From assembly GCA_947000775.1 (NCBI GenBank), contig CAMQGK010000144.1:9837001-9901000 (forward strand): a stretch of 64,000 nt of DNA, written 5' to 3'. This DNA comes from Pterois miles. Its lineage: Eukaryota > Chordata > Actinopteri > Perciformes > Scorpaenidae. The notes under the pieces were generated by a model that had not been told where the DNA came from, searched no databases, and saw only the letters and a program-made list of their open reading frames with translations. Positions within the stretch are counted from its first letter, which is position 1. The number at the start of each line of letters is the position of its first letter. A program made the translations under genes and the position numbers. This document shows positions 36,350 through 48,484 of the stretch, one piece after another.

Positions 36350-38907
36350 CTATGTTGGATTTTAATTATTATTATTCTCAGAAAGTCGTAATAGAAATGA
36401 AAAATACCACAATTTGTATAAACGTTGTTGTTGTTAGTGACGCTCGTGGTTCTATGATCATTTCTGTTGGCCTCTCATTCCCAACTCGACCAATCACGCT
36501 TCAGACTCTGATGCTCTTGGTACCCCTCTAGCATCAGTTTTAGATATGCCAGGGAGAGCATGTGAGTGTCAGTTTCCACCTTTAACGTGTCTTTTTAAAA
36601 TAAACTTCCATGTCCACAGGAAAGGTACAGTTTCTACTTGTTATATGCATGCCGTCAATTTTCAAAATAAAATTGCAATTGTCAGTTGAAAGCCTGGTGC
36701 GTCCCAGACAGATGCTAAAAGGTGCCTCGGTGCATCGGTATCGGACGCCAATGTGCACTGACATGTGTGACTCAATTTAAGCTACCTATGGCTAATATTA
36801 GCAGAGTGGCTAAGAACATATTGCATGTAATTAAGACAATTTTGTAGATACTGGGAGGTGCATTTCTCAGTTTTTTGGTGGAGGTGAACAATCTCTGCAT
36901 GAGCAGAGAGACCAAACGGATGTCATCATCAAACTCCCATTAAGACAACAAACAAGTTAACCCAGCAAAATGTCAATGTAATGGAGCGTTACTGGGATCA
37001 GTAATATAATTACTGAATTGCAAATTGCAGTCACTTACACTACTTGTTATTGAAACAAGTAATGACATTACTGCCCAACAGATGACATTTGTTCCTTATT
37101 CTAATTACAGGAAGCGTATGTTGCTGCTAGCACAACACAGTCATGAGGGAGTGACATCGCTGCCTCACCTGAGGCTGTTTTGTCTGATAGTTTGTTTCAG
37201 AGGCCGCCCAGCCTGATGTCTGTCGTACCTAACAATTGACAGTGTTTTTACTGTGAGCTGAAGCCTTTTGGCCTCAGGAACAATGCAGTTTGAGAATGGG
37301 CTAAAATGTGTGTTTTTAGTTTTTGCAGGTTATTGATTGTTGTCAGAAGTGATGATTTTTTTCTTTTACAATGGCTATTTGATTTGTTGCTGCCTCCCAT
37401 CCAGCTCAGTGGTTTGGCATCTCACTCACTGTTTTTATCCCCATTTAGTGGGTATTCTTTGTGACATGACACAAGCATGATTGACAGCTTGAGTGTGAAC
37501 AAGAGAAAAACCCGAGCAGGGAAATTGCTGTGCCACACCCGTGGCTACTCGCGGCGAGTGCTGTTACATCTTTCCTGCAAGAGGGAACTTTGTTTTGTGA
37601 GCAACTTTGCAGCTTGCAAGCAAAACTCTACATTTACACAAAGTTCATTCACTGCACCCTATCCCTGAGAGCACTCTGCTCTCAACTTTAATTTATTTTT
37701 GATTGTCAGTTATGTCTGTGCTATGAATGTCAGTTGAAGTTATTTTGGGTTGGAATGAAAACCTGCATAACCACAGCATATGGCAAATGGCTGCCCACCC
37801 CTGCTCTTATCAAGACTAAAAAATGAAATGCAGAAAATCCATTAATTTCCATAGCCTTCCCTCCTTGTATTTTGGCAAAAGTGTGGAGTGTACTTGCCAA
37901 AGCATAGAGTACACTTCTCTGAGAAACTCATTCACATTACTTCTGTAACTTTTTTGATATTCAAACATAAAAATCCTACTTTAAGGTCACAATGCTGTTT
38001 CTGTTTTTTCATTTTATCTCCTTCCTGCTTTACTGCGCTGTGTAACAGATAGCTTTAACCTTGGGTGGTGAAAACTATGGCATTTTGTTCTGCTCTCTCC
38101 TTTATCACCATCCATCGTCATGGGTTCAACAAGGATGCTGTTGTTGAACTGAATAAATCATTTTGCATATGCATCCTCAGTGAGCTGTACAGTGTTGACA
38201 TACATAATACAAAAAATGCCAGGGATATTACAGAGCTCTCTCATGTGGAGCACCAAGGAAATTGCCTCAGGTAGCGATAGAATCCTCCTCTCTTTGAGAT
38301 GCGAACGGTTTGCTCGGAGAGGTTGGTTCTCCAGAATTCACAATTTGGAGGTAGGGTCATGCATAATGTTAAAGTATAGTTTTGACAGCAGAACATTCAG
38401 TATTCTGCACATACTGTCATAGTAGTTGGAGGTAAAATGTTGTCTATGTGTGTGTATACAGTATCAGCATGTTAGCATATGCCCATGGTACAGGGTATTG
38501 AAGAGAAAACATACAAGATGTGAACTAAAAAAAAATCTATGTAAATATGCTGCTGCAACTATAAAATATTCATGAACAAAATGTTTTGGGGTATGTCAGC
38601 ACAAGTTAAAATTTCTGATATGACTTTATCCAGTGAAGCATAAAGCGATCATTTCACTGTTTTTTTCTCTTAAACCTTTTGCACCTCATGACAGCATGAG
38701 GCAATCCGCTGGATCTTAGGCCAGACTCCCTCGGCCAAATGGCACGCTCACCGCTTGAAAGGAGTCCAGAACATCTCTTTTGGAAACCTTGTAAGCCAGA
38801 ACAGAGAAAATGAGGTTCCAGGGCAGGAGTGAAGGAGGAATCTTCCTGAGTAAGATGATGCTGAGGATGGCTGCCACGTCTCAAGCTCCTCTTCAACCCT
38901 GCACCAG
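36350..38907. other. Mostly unique DNA, repeat relic at about 36590-36800
   Basis: 36590-36690 shares words with 4780-4870 and resembles a dispersed repeat. The rest shows no exon, RNA gene or repeat ends. ORFs 38180-38422 and 38654-38956 lack recognisable domains. Confidence 0.4.
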
Positions 38908-39064
38908 AGGAGCACATCTTGGATGAGAGGAACACTTGTGTGAGAATACTGTTCACTGACTATAGTTCAGCATTCAACACCATTGTGCCCTCTAAGCTGT
39001 CTGACTCTGGTCTGTGATCCTGACCTTCCCAGCCAGGCTGTACAGATGGGCACCACCACATCCC

Positions 39065-39600
39065 AAACCCCCAGGAAGAGCAACGGTTGCTGATCCCAAT
39101 TTTGGTAGTGACTAAATGGTGGTACTAAAACTTCTGTGTCCATCACGTGATGCCATTGGGGCCAAAAAGACTTTTTCCTCATAGACTTACATTGGGAAAG
39201 AGACGTCTGTAACTCAAAAGATAATTTTTTTTGGAGGTGAATCAATTTCCCAACGCAAACACTTGAATAGCCCTTATTTAAATCATTAGGTCCTAAAAGT
39301 TGTAAAACACACTAATAGCTGAATCCAGAGTTACTTCCCTTCCTCTGTTCATAAGAATGAAACCCAGACCGAGGCTGGAGTGAGGGCTGGGAAGTGGAGT
39401 TAGCAAGCTGTGATGACAGTGTGACGTTGGGGACCCCGTGACCGAGCCATGTGACCATGTGGATGCTACTGTGCCTGATGCATGGGCCCAGCGGATGTGT
39501 AAGATCACCGGAAGAGCCGAGTATGTAAGTCAAGCCATTTTGGCATCATGCGCCACTGAGCAGCTTTCATAGGAATGAACGGAGCCCTGCCTCCAACGCT
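39065..39600. repeat. Unclassified repeat inserted in the LINE
   Basis: It separates RT motif A (part 1) from motif B (part 2), where an intact LINE would be continuous. It includes 'catagacttacattgggaaa', a phrase I recall from a dispersed fish repeat. No terminal repeats were found, so the ends are set by the LINE fragments. Confidence 0.45.
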
Positions 39601-40189
39601 GTATCCAGTACTCTTAATACATCCATGCCACATCCTCCACCCTGATCCTCAAAACTGGCACCCCTCAGGGCTGCATCCTGTAGTCCCTATTCACACATGA
39701 CTGCGTGGCCACATACAACTCTTTATACAGTGGAGAGAGTCTTCAGATCCCTCAGTGAGGACTTGCCCTGGACTCATCAGTAAGTCTGCAAGACAGCGGC
39801 CCTTCTTCCTCCGCATGCTGAGGAGGTTCAACATGGACTCTAGGATACCCTGACCAGCTGCATCCCCACCTGGTATGGCAGTTACACGGCCCTTAACTGT
39901 AAGTCTATACAGAAGTTGGTGAACTACCTAGCTCATCACCAGGACAGAGCTGACATTCATTGAGGACCTCAACACCCAACAGTGTACAAAGAAAGCCAAA
40001 AGGATTATTTGGGAGCCCCAACACCCCAGCCACAAACTGTTCTGGCTGCTGCCATCTGGCAGTCAGTAGCGCAGCATCTGGTCCTGCACCACCAAGCTCA
40101 GGGACAGCTTCATCCCACAGGCCATTAAGACTGTTTAACTCTTGAGCTCCTAAGCTCATCAATTGACTTTACCATTATGCTGTCACTTA

Positions 40190-41157
40190 ACCTTTTATAT
40201 ACTTTTACTTACTATTTTACAACAGTATACACCTCTGTTTATACACCAGTGGAGGCTGGTCCATAGAGGCGAACAAGGTTGCTTCTCCTCTATTTTGAAG
40301 GGGCAATAGGGAGGTCGAAATATAAAAAAGAGTAACTGGTTGAAATAACCAAATCTCAGTATCACTTATAAAATAATTATGATGAACAAACTGAACTTTT
40401 AAACACATAACAAAACAAATCCTTTTTATCGAGCTGTGGTCAGTGTTATTTGTGTGCAACAGTTAGCTTGCTGTAGCAGCCTTGAAGGACCCGTGCAGCA
40501 GTCGCCGGGATACAGTCCCAGAATGCAGCAGCGTGTCACCACCAGAGTCCTGTCGTGGGTCAGCCTGGGCAGCCGAGCGAGGGCCGAGGATGCCTGGGAT
40601 GCACGGCAGGAGTGGGACTTCGCTGGGGAGTAGATGGAAAGAGCGCCACGAGAGGCTCGCTGCTCGGGCCCCTCTGTCAGCTGTCCGGCCTGGATCCACA
40701 GCTGAGCGACAGTGACGGGATGCCGGTATGGGCAACTTAATGCTGTACAGGCAACAGTTTACAAACAGGCATCTACATGACACATGGCATGTTACACACA
40801 CAAGGTACATTCTCAGCTTGAGGCCACATGATTGTTTTTAAGAAACCTTATAAGTCATTGTTTTACTGCTTAAATTTTCTTTTCACATAAGAAAGTAGAG
40901 ATAAGTAGCTAACTAGCGCATAATTAATAATAATAACAATAATAATAATTTATATATCACTTGACAAACTTGAGTACAAAGTGCTTTTCAGATTAAAAGA
41001 TTTACAGAATAAAAAATGAAAACATTTGAAATCCTATATGAATTACAAAAATTAGGAACATGAGAGCACATATATCAAGCAGAGCTGAAAGATAAGATAA
41101 CTAAAAAATAACATGACATCATGGGTTGGTTTTCCTCCCGTTTATATACAGTATATA
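40190..41157. other. Sequence between LINE 3' parts, with GC/CpG-rich block and (AAT)n
   Basis: 40250-40330 contains 'cagtggaggctggtccatag', which I recall as a terminus-like phrase in fish repeats. 40480-40730 is strikingly GC- and CpG-rich against AT-rich surroundings and has overlapping open frames on both strands without a recognised domain. (AAT)n lies at 40920-40949. No gene is assigned. Confidence 0.4.
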
Positions 41158-41366
41158 CACTCCTGATCAAAATCTTAAGACCAGTAAAAAAATTGCAAGA
41201 ATTTGCATTTTGCACTGTTGTATCTTAAGAAGGTTCTAAGTAGAGTTTCAAAATGCAAAAAGAAGAAATGGGAACAAGAGACTAAATGTTTTGAGCAGGC
41301 AATTTATTGAAAAGAACAATTTAACTGAAATAGGCTGTTCATCAGCTGATCAAAAGTTTAAGACCA
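41158..41366 (+). repeat. Tc1 left inverted repeat with two direct repeats
   Basis: The outer motif is near 41163-41182 and the inner one near 41346-41365, about 180 bp apart. These would be the two transposase-binding sites of this end. Confidence 0.9.
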
Positions 41367-41449
41367 CATCCTTTAAAAGCCCAAATCTGTGCAAAAATTT
41401 GGATTCCATGTCATTTTCTGTCAAGTAATCACACTGTCAAGACCTCTTG

Positions 41450-42417
41450 ATGGGAAAAGCAAAAAAACTCACTGCCTTCGAACGTGGCAGGATTGTTGAG
41501 CTGCATAGACAAGGCCTCTCACAGCGTGCCATCGCTGCTGAGGTTGGACGCAGTAAGACAGTCATTTTGCATTTCTTAAAAGATCCTGAGGTTTATGGAA
41601 CAAAAAAATCAAGTGGTAGACCCAAAAAAATCTCACCGGCACTGAGCCGGAGGATCCGAATGGCTGTCCGTCAAGACACGGGACGATCCTCATCCCAAAT
41701 TAAGGCCATTACTGGTGCTGACTGCAGCCCAATAACCATCAGACGGCATCTGCAAAGGAACAGCTTCAAAAACAAAAAACCTCTTCAAAGGCCACGTCTC
41801 CTTCAACGCCACAAAATTGCCCGTTTGGCCTTTGCAAGGGAGCACCAAACATGGGACGTTCAAAGTTGGAAGAAAGTTTTATTCTCTGATGAGAAAAAAT
41901 TTAACCTTGATGGTCCTGATGGCTTCCAACGCTACTGGCATGACAAGGAGATGCCACCTGAGATTTTTTCAACACGGCACAGCGGAGGGGGCGCCATCAT
42001 GATCTGGGGTGCTTTTTCCTTCAATGGAACAATGGAGCTCCAGGTTGTGCAGGGCGTCAAACAGCAGCTGGCTACGTGGAGATGTTGCAGCGGGCATCCC
42101 TCATGACTGAGGGCCCTCGTCTGTGTGGTGATGACTGGGTTTTTCAGCAGGACAATGCTGCAATTCACAATGCCCGTCTGACAAAGGATTTTTTTCAGGA
42201 GAATAACATCACTCTTTTGGATCATCCTGCATGTTCCCCTGATCTAAATCCAATTGAGAACATTTGGGGATGGATGGCAAGGGAAGTTTACAAAAATGGA
42301 CATCAGTTCCAGACAGTGGATGCCCTTCGTGAAGCCATCTTCACCACTTGGAGCAACATTCCTATAAGCCTTTTGGAAACACTCGCATCAAGCATGCAAC
42401 ACGAATTTTTGAAGTGA
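41450..42417 (+). pseudogene. Tc1 transposase, one apparent frameshift
   Basis: The enzyme would cut the element out at its ends and insert it at TA. Start: ATG at 41450 (MGKAKKLTAFERGRIVELHR). Residues 7-45 form the first helix-turn-helix, GRPKK (56-60) is the AT-hook-like linker, and 62-105 form the second helix-turn-helix of the paired-like DNA-binding domain. The catalytic DDE domain follows: first Asp is residue 147 (VLFSDEKKF, codon 41888-41890), then the glycine box SGGGAIMIWGAFSFNG. Near 42060-42075 the frame shifts by one base, and the second frame continues with GYVEMLQRASLM, FQQDNAAIH (Asp, 42151-42153) and NPIENIW (Glu, 42256-42258). Asp and Glu are separated by 34 residues, the DD34E spacing of Tc1. 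The stop follows HEFLK at 42417. Total length would be about 322 residues, slightly short of the usual 340 or so. No other break was seen. Confidence 0.9.
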
Positions 42418-42497
42418 TCAACAATAATGGTGGAGCTACTCATTACTGAGTCTGTTTTTGAGACTTTAATTTCTGTTTTAGGGTTTTTTTTGAGCTA

Positions 42498-42706
42498 TGG
42501 TCTTAAACTTTTGATCAGCTGATGAACAGCCTATTTTAGTTAAATTGTTCTTTTCAATAAATTGCCTGCTCAAAACATTTAGTCTCTTGCTCTCATTTCT
42601 TCTTTTTGCATTTTGAAACTCTACTTAGAACCTTCTTAAGATACAACAGTGCAAAACGTAAATTCTTGCAATTTTTTAACTGGTCTTAAGATTTTGATCA
42701 GGAGTG
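42498..42706 (-). repeat. Tc1 right inverted repeat
   Basis: Inverted match of 41158-41366 over 209 bp, with mismatches such as an A/T change next to the outer motif and two changes in the middle. It carries the same outer and inner motifs. Confidence 0.9.
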
Positions 42707-42957
42707 TATTTATACTTCTCATTATGCATATACATACCATTTTATTTGTGTTGCATTTATGATCCCTTATTTCAGCTTGTACTATTTTATGTTTAGATTT
42801 TCATCTCATTTTATACTTGCATGATCTTGTTTTTCTTTTTTATACACATTTAATGAGTATTGTTGGTGGGAGCCTGAGACTTAAGAGTTTCATTTTCATT
42901 GCCAACAACTGCTTCACTGTAATTGTTGTGCATATGATAAAGAACTTAAACTTGAAT

Positions 42958-45430
42958 AGAAACAGAGATAACAGAATGCACTCATTGAGTTATTGAGTGA
43001 CTCTGAGTATTTGCATAAACATTTATAGTTTCTTTTTGCTGATATATTGCTCTCTGAAAAGATCAAGATATAGACATTGAATCAGTAGTTTTATGCTCCT
43101 TCCCTAAGTGGAAACTAGTCTGGGCCTTTGTCGAACTAAGAAGCCTCAGTAACTAAACGTAGGACGTGTTTGTTTCAGGAAGATCTGTAGAGTTTATACA
43201 TACTAGACTGATAAAGGACTAAAACCTATGACACAGCTCTGTGCTATTTGAATGGATATGACAAAGATGACTTGCAAACAAACGGACCATTAGAATAATT
43301 TACAAGCTCATGCAGCTGCCAACCATAAACTCATTCAACGTCACTGTTGAGAGACAGACCGTTGTATACGCAGCGAGATTGTGACACCATTGCACACCAC
43401 TATTGAATTGTGAAGTGTTTCTTTCTGGGGACTTTAACATGTGACATCACCAGCGTGTTTGATGTCATACCAGACGAGACAGACCTGAATCTGTGCTTGA
43501 AACTAGTCCAATGTTTCCACGGACTAGCCATCTTTTAGAACTCAACAGACGATAATAGCTATTGAGGAAAAAAATATGTTTTTCTCACAGAGAGGGATTG
43601 CATGGAATGTGTGTTTTGGTCATCTCTTCCCCAAAATACCGATCGCTGGTCACCACTTCAGTCCACTTTCTCTGCAGAGGCTCTTTGGGTGAAACTTTGG
43701 AAAATATCCTGTCACTTTATGCTTCTATACTGCTCATACGACACATGGCAATCATTGTTTAGTCCTTAGTAGTTGTTGTCCCAAAGTGTATCCCTGGTGG
43801 AAAATTTCCATTTTCACAGAAAAATTCATGCTGTCAGCCCTCTTGAATGTATTTATTGATCACTACATATTAGTTCACCATCTATCAAAGCACTGCCATT
43901 AATCACATTGCAGTTTTATGATGAATACTTAAATTTGGATCATCTATTTCTGTGAAATAGGAAACAGCTGACCATAGAGCCCATAGTTTATCTGAGTTAC
44001 TATTTGCTTACCCAGTATCTAATTAAAACAGGAAGTACTTCCCTTGCGGCCTATGCGATTGAAAAACAACCCCAGAGAAGCCGGTCGCTCGGAGCCACAA
44101 TAATGTATCACCAAATGTTTGTAAGCCAATACTTCCATTAATTCTCAAAGCAGCATTAACATCTCCCTTGCTGACTTAAGCAGAAAAGCATTAGTCCCTG
44201 GCACGATGAATTCTCAGTGACTCTATGTATCTTTTCCCCCTCGTTCAATGTGATCGGCTATGTGCACATTTACATAGTAAGCGCTTGTGATTATGTGAGT
44301 AATGTGAACTTTAGTGTTGGTGCCCCAGAGAGGACTCCTGACAATAACAGAAAGCTGCGGAGAAAAACTAAAAAAAGGGGGTAGCTGGAGGTGGAGCTGG
44401 CCTTGGTTTAAAATAAGTGAAATGACAATACTTGGGCCCTTCCTTGGGGGCTGGGCTTACAAACATGGAGAGGGTGTTATGCAAAGGCAATAGAGCATAG
44501 CCCTGTATTATAGACCAGATTAGATAAATGTGGCGCTTCAGTTGACTGGCAGATTCAATTTGCTCAGCCATATTGCAGATGAGGCCTGTCTCAAGAATAA
44601 GGGCGTGGGGCAGGTGAAAAGTGACTACATTTGGCACAACATGGAGGTAATACCTATTATGCACTACAGCTGGTGAAGAGAGGCTGAAGGCCATAAATCT
44701 ATGGGGAACAAAAAAACACAACTTCATCTCAGTAAATTATACATAAAGATACAATCATCATGCAGTTTCTTGGAACAATATTAGAGCTTATTAGTCTAAT
44801 GCTTTTAATGCATTATGCGTGCTGCTCAGTAGACACTGGCTTGTGGCCAGTTTTTGATTCCAGTAAACATGCTGGCATGTGAGGAACTGGATTAAATCTA
44901 TTGCTCAGGAGGAAAATGTTAATTTTAGAATAACAAATATGTGGTCTGCTTCTGGACACTGTCATTGTGTTGTTTATGTTTGGTGAATCTGCAGTCCTTT
45001 AGGTAAATGAGCTGGAACAGCTGTGGTGTTTACATGCACATGCTCTTGCATGCCTACCCTAAAAGATGAAGAGCTAATCAAATGATTAGTGAGTGTTATC
45101 AAGAGGAGACTTGAGGGTGTCCTTCCAGGAGATTTTCAGGGAAGGGAAACATTTGCTCCCTGGCCAGTACCTTTGAGTTGATGCATGAATATGTGGCAGC
45201 ACAACACAGCAATGGTTTGGGTGTCACAATCATGAAAGACTGCAGGTCTTTCATGATTGTGTTGCTACTTCTTCCAACATATGTGAGCACTGAATTAATC
45301 AACTAAGCAATCCAACAATACAATCCACACATACCAGTGACTTCCTGAGCTATGAAGAGGGGATAACATGACAGGGGAGGAGTGTCTTTAGCTGTGTTGT
45401 TGAGAAAGTAAGTGTTTGGTACATATGACT
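42958..45430. other. Unique-looking DNA, contains a 37-bp palindrome
   Basis: No gene or repeat family recognised apart from the inverted repeat at 45225-45261. Short ORFs (43562-43762, 44368-44727, 45099-45302) have no recognisable domain. Confidence 0.45.
45225..45261. repeat. Perfect inverted repeat, 16-bp arms, 5-nt loop
   Basis: The arm CACAATCATGAAAGAC is followed by TGCAG and then the exact reverse complement GTCTTTCATGATTGTG. Immediate flanks do not extend the symmetry. No neighbouring transposon explains it. Confidence 0.95.
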
Positions 45431-46046
45431 AGGGCTAGGTAAAGGTACTCAGTACCTGTAAGGTAGACCATCAACTGAAACAACCCAGTGCCAAGTAGTG
45501 TCAAAACTTATCCAGTCAAACAACACATGAAATTGATCCTTTTAGATCTTCAAAAAGATGACTGTTTTGCTTGCAGCCAATCAATATCACAATCGCAAGT
45601 GTTCTTTGATTAATTGCGACATGTGATTGGCTCATTACCGCAGCAGCTGCAATCCATACAGTCGTAATTTCTTGCCTGCACACGGCTCCGAACTTTGAGA
45701 TGCTTGAGCCGATGGCTAAATGCTAACGTTGCTTACTAGCACTAACAATGGCTATAGTGCTGACATAACTAACACTTACCGTGGGAAGGTGGCCGTTGTG
45801 GTTCTGCGACAAAGCTGTCTGGGCACTGTGGGTCGGGGGAAGCAACTGTCAGCGGTAACCGCGGTATGAGCAGTGTGGTGTGTGTCCCACTGGCTTTGTG
45901 TGTGTTTCCCAGCCAGAAGGACACGCACACACAGCTTCCAATCACATGGTAGGTATCGAATGAAGTACTCTATTGGCATCGGTATCACTTTAAGGGTACT
46001 AGTATTGGTATTGGCATCATCATTTCTTTTAATGATATCCAGCCCT
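45431..46046. mobile_element. Non-autonomous DNA transposon with AGGGCT ends
   Basis: The left tip AGGGCTAGGTAAAGGTACTC and the right tip, read in reverse, AGGGCTGGATATCATTAAAA share AGGGCT and a purine-rich start. Just inside both lie GTACC/GGTATCGG-type phrases. The body of about 600 bp is non-coding, and ORFs 45776-46069 and 45873-46088 are incidental. Probably hAT-like from memory of such ends. Target duplication not established. Confidence 0.55.
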
Positions 46047-46159
46047 GTACTGACCATATGGATCAACAATCATCTTTCTACAAACTGAGCTATGAAACCA
46101 GTATATGTTTGATCATTAATTTCATACCTAGACAAATATTTAACGTCGTTAAATGTGTT

Positions 46160-46480
46160 GCTGTAGGGATGCTGGCCTCATCGGTCCCGATGATCAGTCC
46201 ACCACTTTGGTCAAGACTTTGGTCCATGAATTGCTATGTATGGCATTAGATATTCATGGTCCCTAGATGATAAAGCCAAACTGACTTTGATGATGTCCTG
46301 ACTTTTTCCTCTAATGTCATAAGGTTGACAGCTTTGGTTTCCAGCAAAATGTCTTGACAACTATTGGATGGATTGCTATTAAATTCGGTGCAGGAATTTA
46401 TGTCCCCTTCAGGATGAAGTGTAATAACCTTGTATAGGTATATATTCAAAATATCTGTAAAACATATGACATTCCCATCA
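46160..46480 (-). repeat. Repeat family X, copy 1
   Basis: Contains 'gtccatgaattgctatgtat', 'aatgtcttgacaactattgg' and 'atggattgctattaaattcg'. Equivalent words occur in 53780-54290 (same strand) and, reversed, in 61750-62480. There is no coding capacity and the class is unknown. Confidence 0.6.
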
Positions 46481-46567
46481 GCCTCAGCTTTCTTTAATAA
46501 CAATTAGCAAATATTACTGTGGTAACACGTTAAACTAAAAAGGAGAAGATGGTAAACATCAACATTG

Positions 46568-46607
<40 letters not shown>

Positions 46608-48484
46608 CATCCTCTACAAACTTTTTTTACGCTGTCTGACAAGAATTTAGCGTTAAAATGAGATGTTCTGTAAAAATGATCATGGTCCAGACCTGAAATG
46701 ATCATGACACACTGCACACACTGTCGACAGCTGTTAGCTCTGGTAACTGCAGTATCAGCAGCAAGCCCTAGTTACCAGAGATTCTCTATGCGGTGTAAGT
46801 AATTACCTATTTTAGAGCATTATAGTAGAAATGTAAACACATCAACACACCGCACTGCAACTCATTTCTTCAGGCATAGCCTCAGGTGGTGTCCAGTCAT
46901 TTAAAAGATTTCAGAAAAAAGCACTGGTAACCAAACAGATCATTATGGATAGATGCAGGGTAAAAGGTCTGTTGGTGCTCAGGGCATGCCCCGTGGCAAA
47001 GACTGGTTATAATTGTCTCGCCCTGAATTGAGATATCTGAACTTTGACAGACTTGTGTATGGGAGAAGAACCCAGGAGAGTGGGGTGAAAGGAAACAGCA
47101 GGAGGGAGGGGAGGGAACATATCAGCATTTCACACAGCACGGTTTAGAACAGTAACCTCCAAAAAAGCAGTTAACGGCCAATTATGACATGTAAAACTGG
47201 GCATACAATTAGTGAATACAGTCTGTAAAGAAGACATTAAACATAATGTAGGCAGCGAGCTACACGTCATGACAGGGATGAAGCAATACAGATGTGAAAT
47301 GTATTGTTGAAAGTCATTCTTAATCGCATTTTAATCACTCAATTATACAGCGGTGTTCGAGATTGGGAATGACACGGCTAAGGCTAATCATTAACTGTGT
47401 TAAACGTGGGCCGGAGGATAACAAAAGCCATGACAAAGACATGAGCATGCCGAGTCCCCATAGGCATGCATTATACAGCCATCTGTATCTGTACATCAAT
47501 CTAATGGAATGACATACAGGACGTCTGCGAAGGAGACATTTAATGCCTTGTCAAAACATTACCCCTGTGACTGTTCTCCCTAACTTTGACAGACTACCTT
47601 GTCAAGGCATGGAGCGTTTTATGTCTCCCATCTGCCTCGTCCTGCTGACAGGCGGCTGAGTCAGACGGTCTGGACCGAGAATGGATGCATAGCGCCACAC
47701 TCAAGCACACACACTCACTGACCCATTTACCTTTTATTTGTTCACTTACACAATGCACAGCTCATGTGATACATCACTTTTGTGCGTTATCAATCTCTTT
47801 ACCTCCAAGTTGTGTCATGAAACTATGATTGTGGGGCTTCGGTCACAGTTAATCAGTTCAAAGCTTCGCGAGGCATGACAAATTAGTCTGACTTCAAATT
47901 AAAAGAGAGCTATGAGACAACTTGTTTTCTATTGCTACTGAGCTGTAAACACTGGTATGACACATCTGTGCTTATAAGATAGGTTTGGGTTATTTCAGGT
48001 CTGCCTTAATATAACATTCACATGCCATATGTGCGTCGAGAGTTATTGGTTGCTGTAATCACTCTTGTGATTGAAGAGATACTTTCCTAAAGTGACTGCA
48101 GTTTAAAACCTGCAATAACTGTGAATAAGCTGTGAACACAGAACTGACACATCATCACCGTTCAGGTTGATTTAACTTTTTAGCAGCCTCTTGCTTATTT
48201 ACACATCTAGCAGTTATGGAGTAACATTCATTTTAAATTGTGTTTCTGTCCACCTGATGAATGACCCTACTATTAGCTCTGATTTTGGGCTCCACCAACT
48301 CTTGAAGAAAATATCTGGCGCTTTAAAAGTGAAATGCTCCACTGTGTTCACCAGCTATTCTCTAACGGTGTCTGTCTGCCATTTGGTGCTGAGCAGCTAG
48401 TGTGTGGTTGATTTGTAGAGCCTTTATTCTGAAAACAACTGCTGCAGCCAAAAATGGCGTTGTGAGAGCCGTGAGAGTGAACCA
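46481..48484. other. Unique-looking DNA with (TA)n at 46570-46606
   Basis: One pure TA microsatellite. 47290-47660 looks like a low-repeat block of even composition, a candidate conserved non-coding segment. No gene supported. Confidence 0.45.

Larger units (their letters stand above)
41158..42706 (+). mobile_element. Tc1/mariner element, nearly intact, 209-bp inverted repeats
   Basis: 1,549 bp flanked by TA on both sides (41156-41157 and 42707-42708). The inverted repeats 41158-41366 and 42498-42706 differ at only a handful of sites. Each repeat holds an outer motif (CTGATCAAAATCTTAAGACC) and an inner related one (CTGATCAAAAGTTTAAGACC), the IR/DR layout that lets a Tc1 transposase bind twice per end. 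One transposase ORF lies between. Low divergence between ends and an almost intact ORF suggest a fairly recent insertion. It sits inside an older LINE. Confidence 0.95.
38908..42957 (+). mobile_element. L2/jockey-type LINE, broken by insertions
   Basis: Three separated parts belong together. Part 1 (38908-39060) reads LDERNTCVRILFTDYSSAF, then NTIVPSKL, containing the reverse transcriptase motif A region. Part 2 (39600-40145) gives SSTLILKTGTPQGC (motif B region) and then a C-terminal text like HKLFWLLPSG and RDSFIPQAIK. Part 3 (42780-42957) is a 3' UTR and tail ending 'aaagaacttaaacttgaat', typical of L2-like LINEs. Between the parts lie an unclassified repeat, a GC-rich block and a Tc1 element. 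Stops (for example after GTPQGCIL) show it is dead. That part 3 belongs with parts 1 and 2 is inferred from order and strand. Confidence 0.6.

Noticed and set aside
38654..38956. 100-codon minus-strand ORF
   Set aside because: It partly overlaps the antisense of the LINE reverse transcriptase region, and the remainder has no recognisable content.
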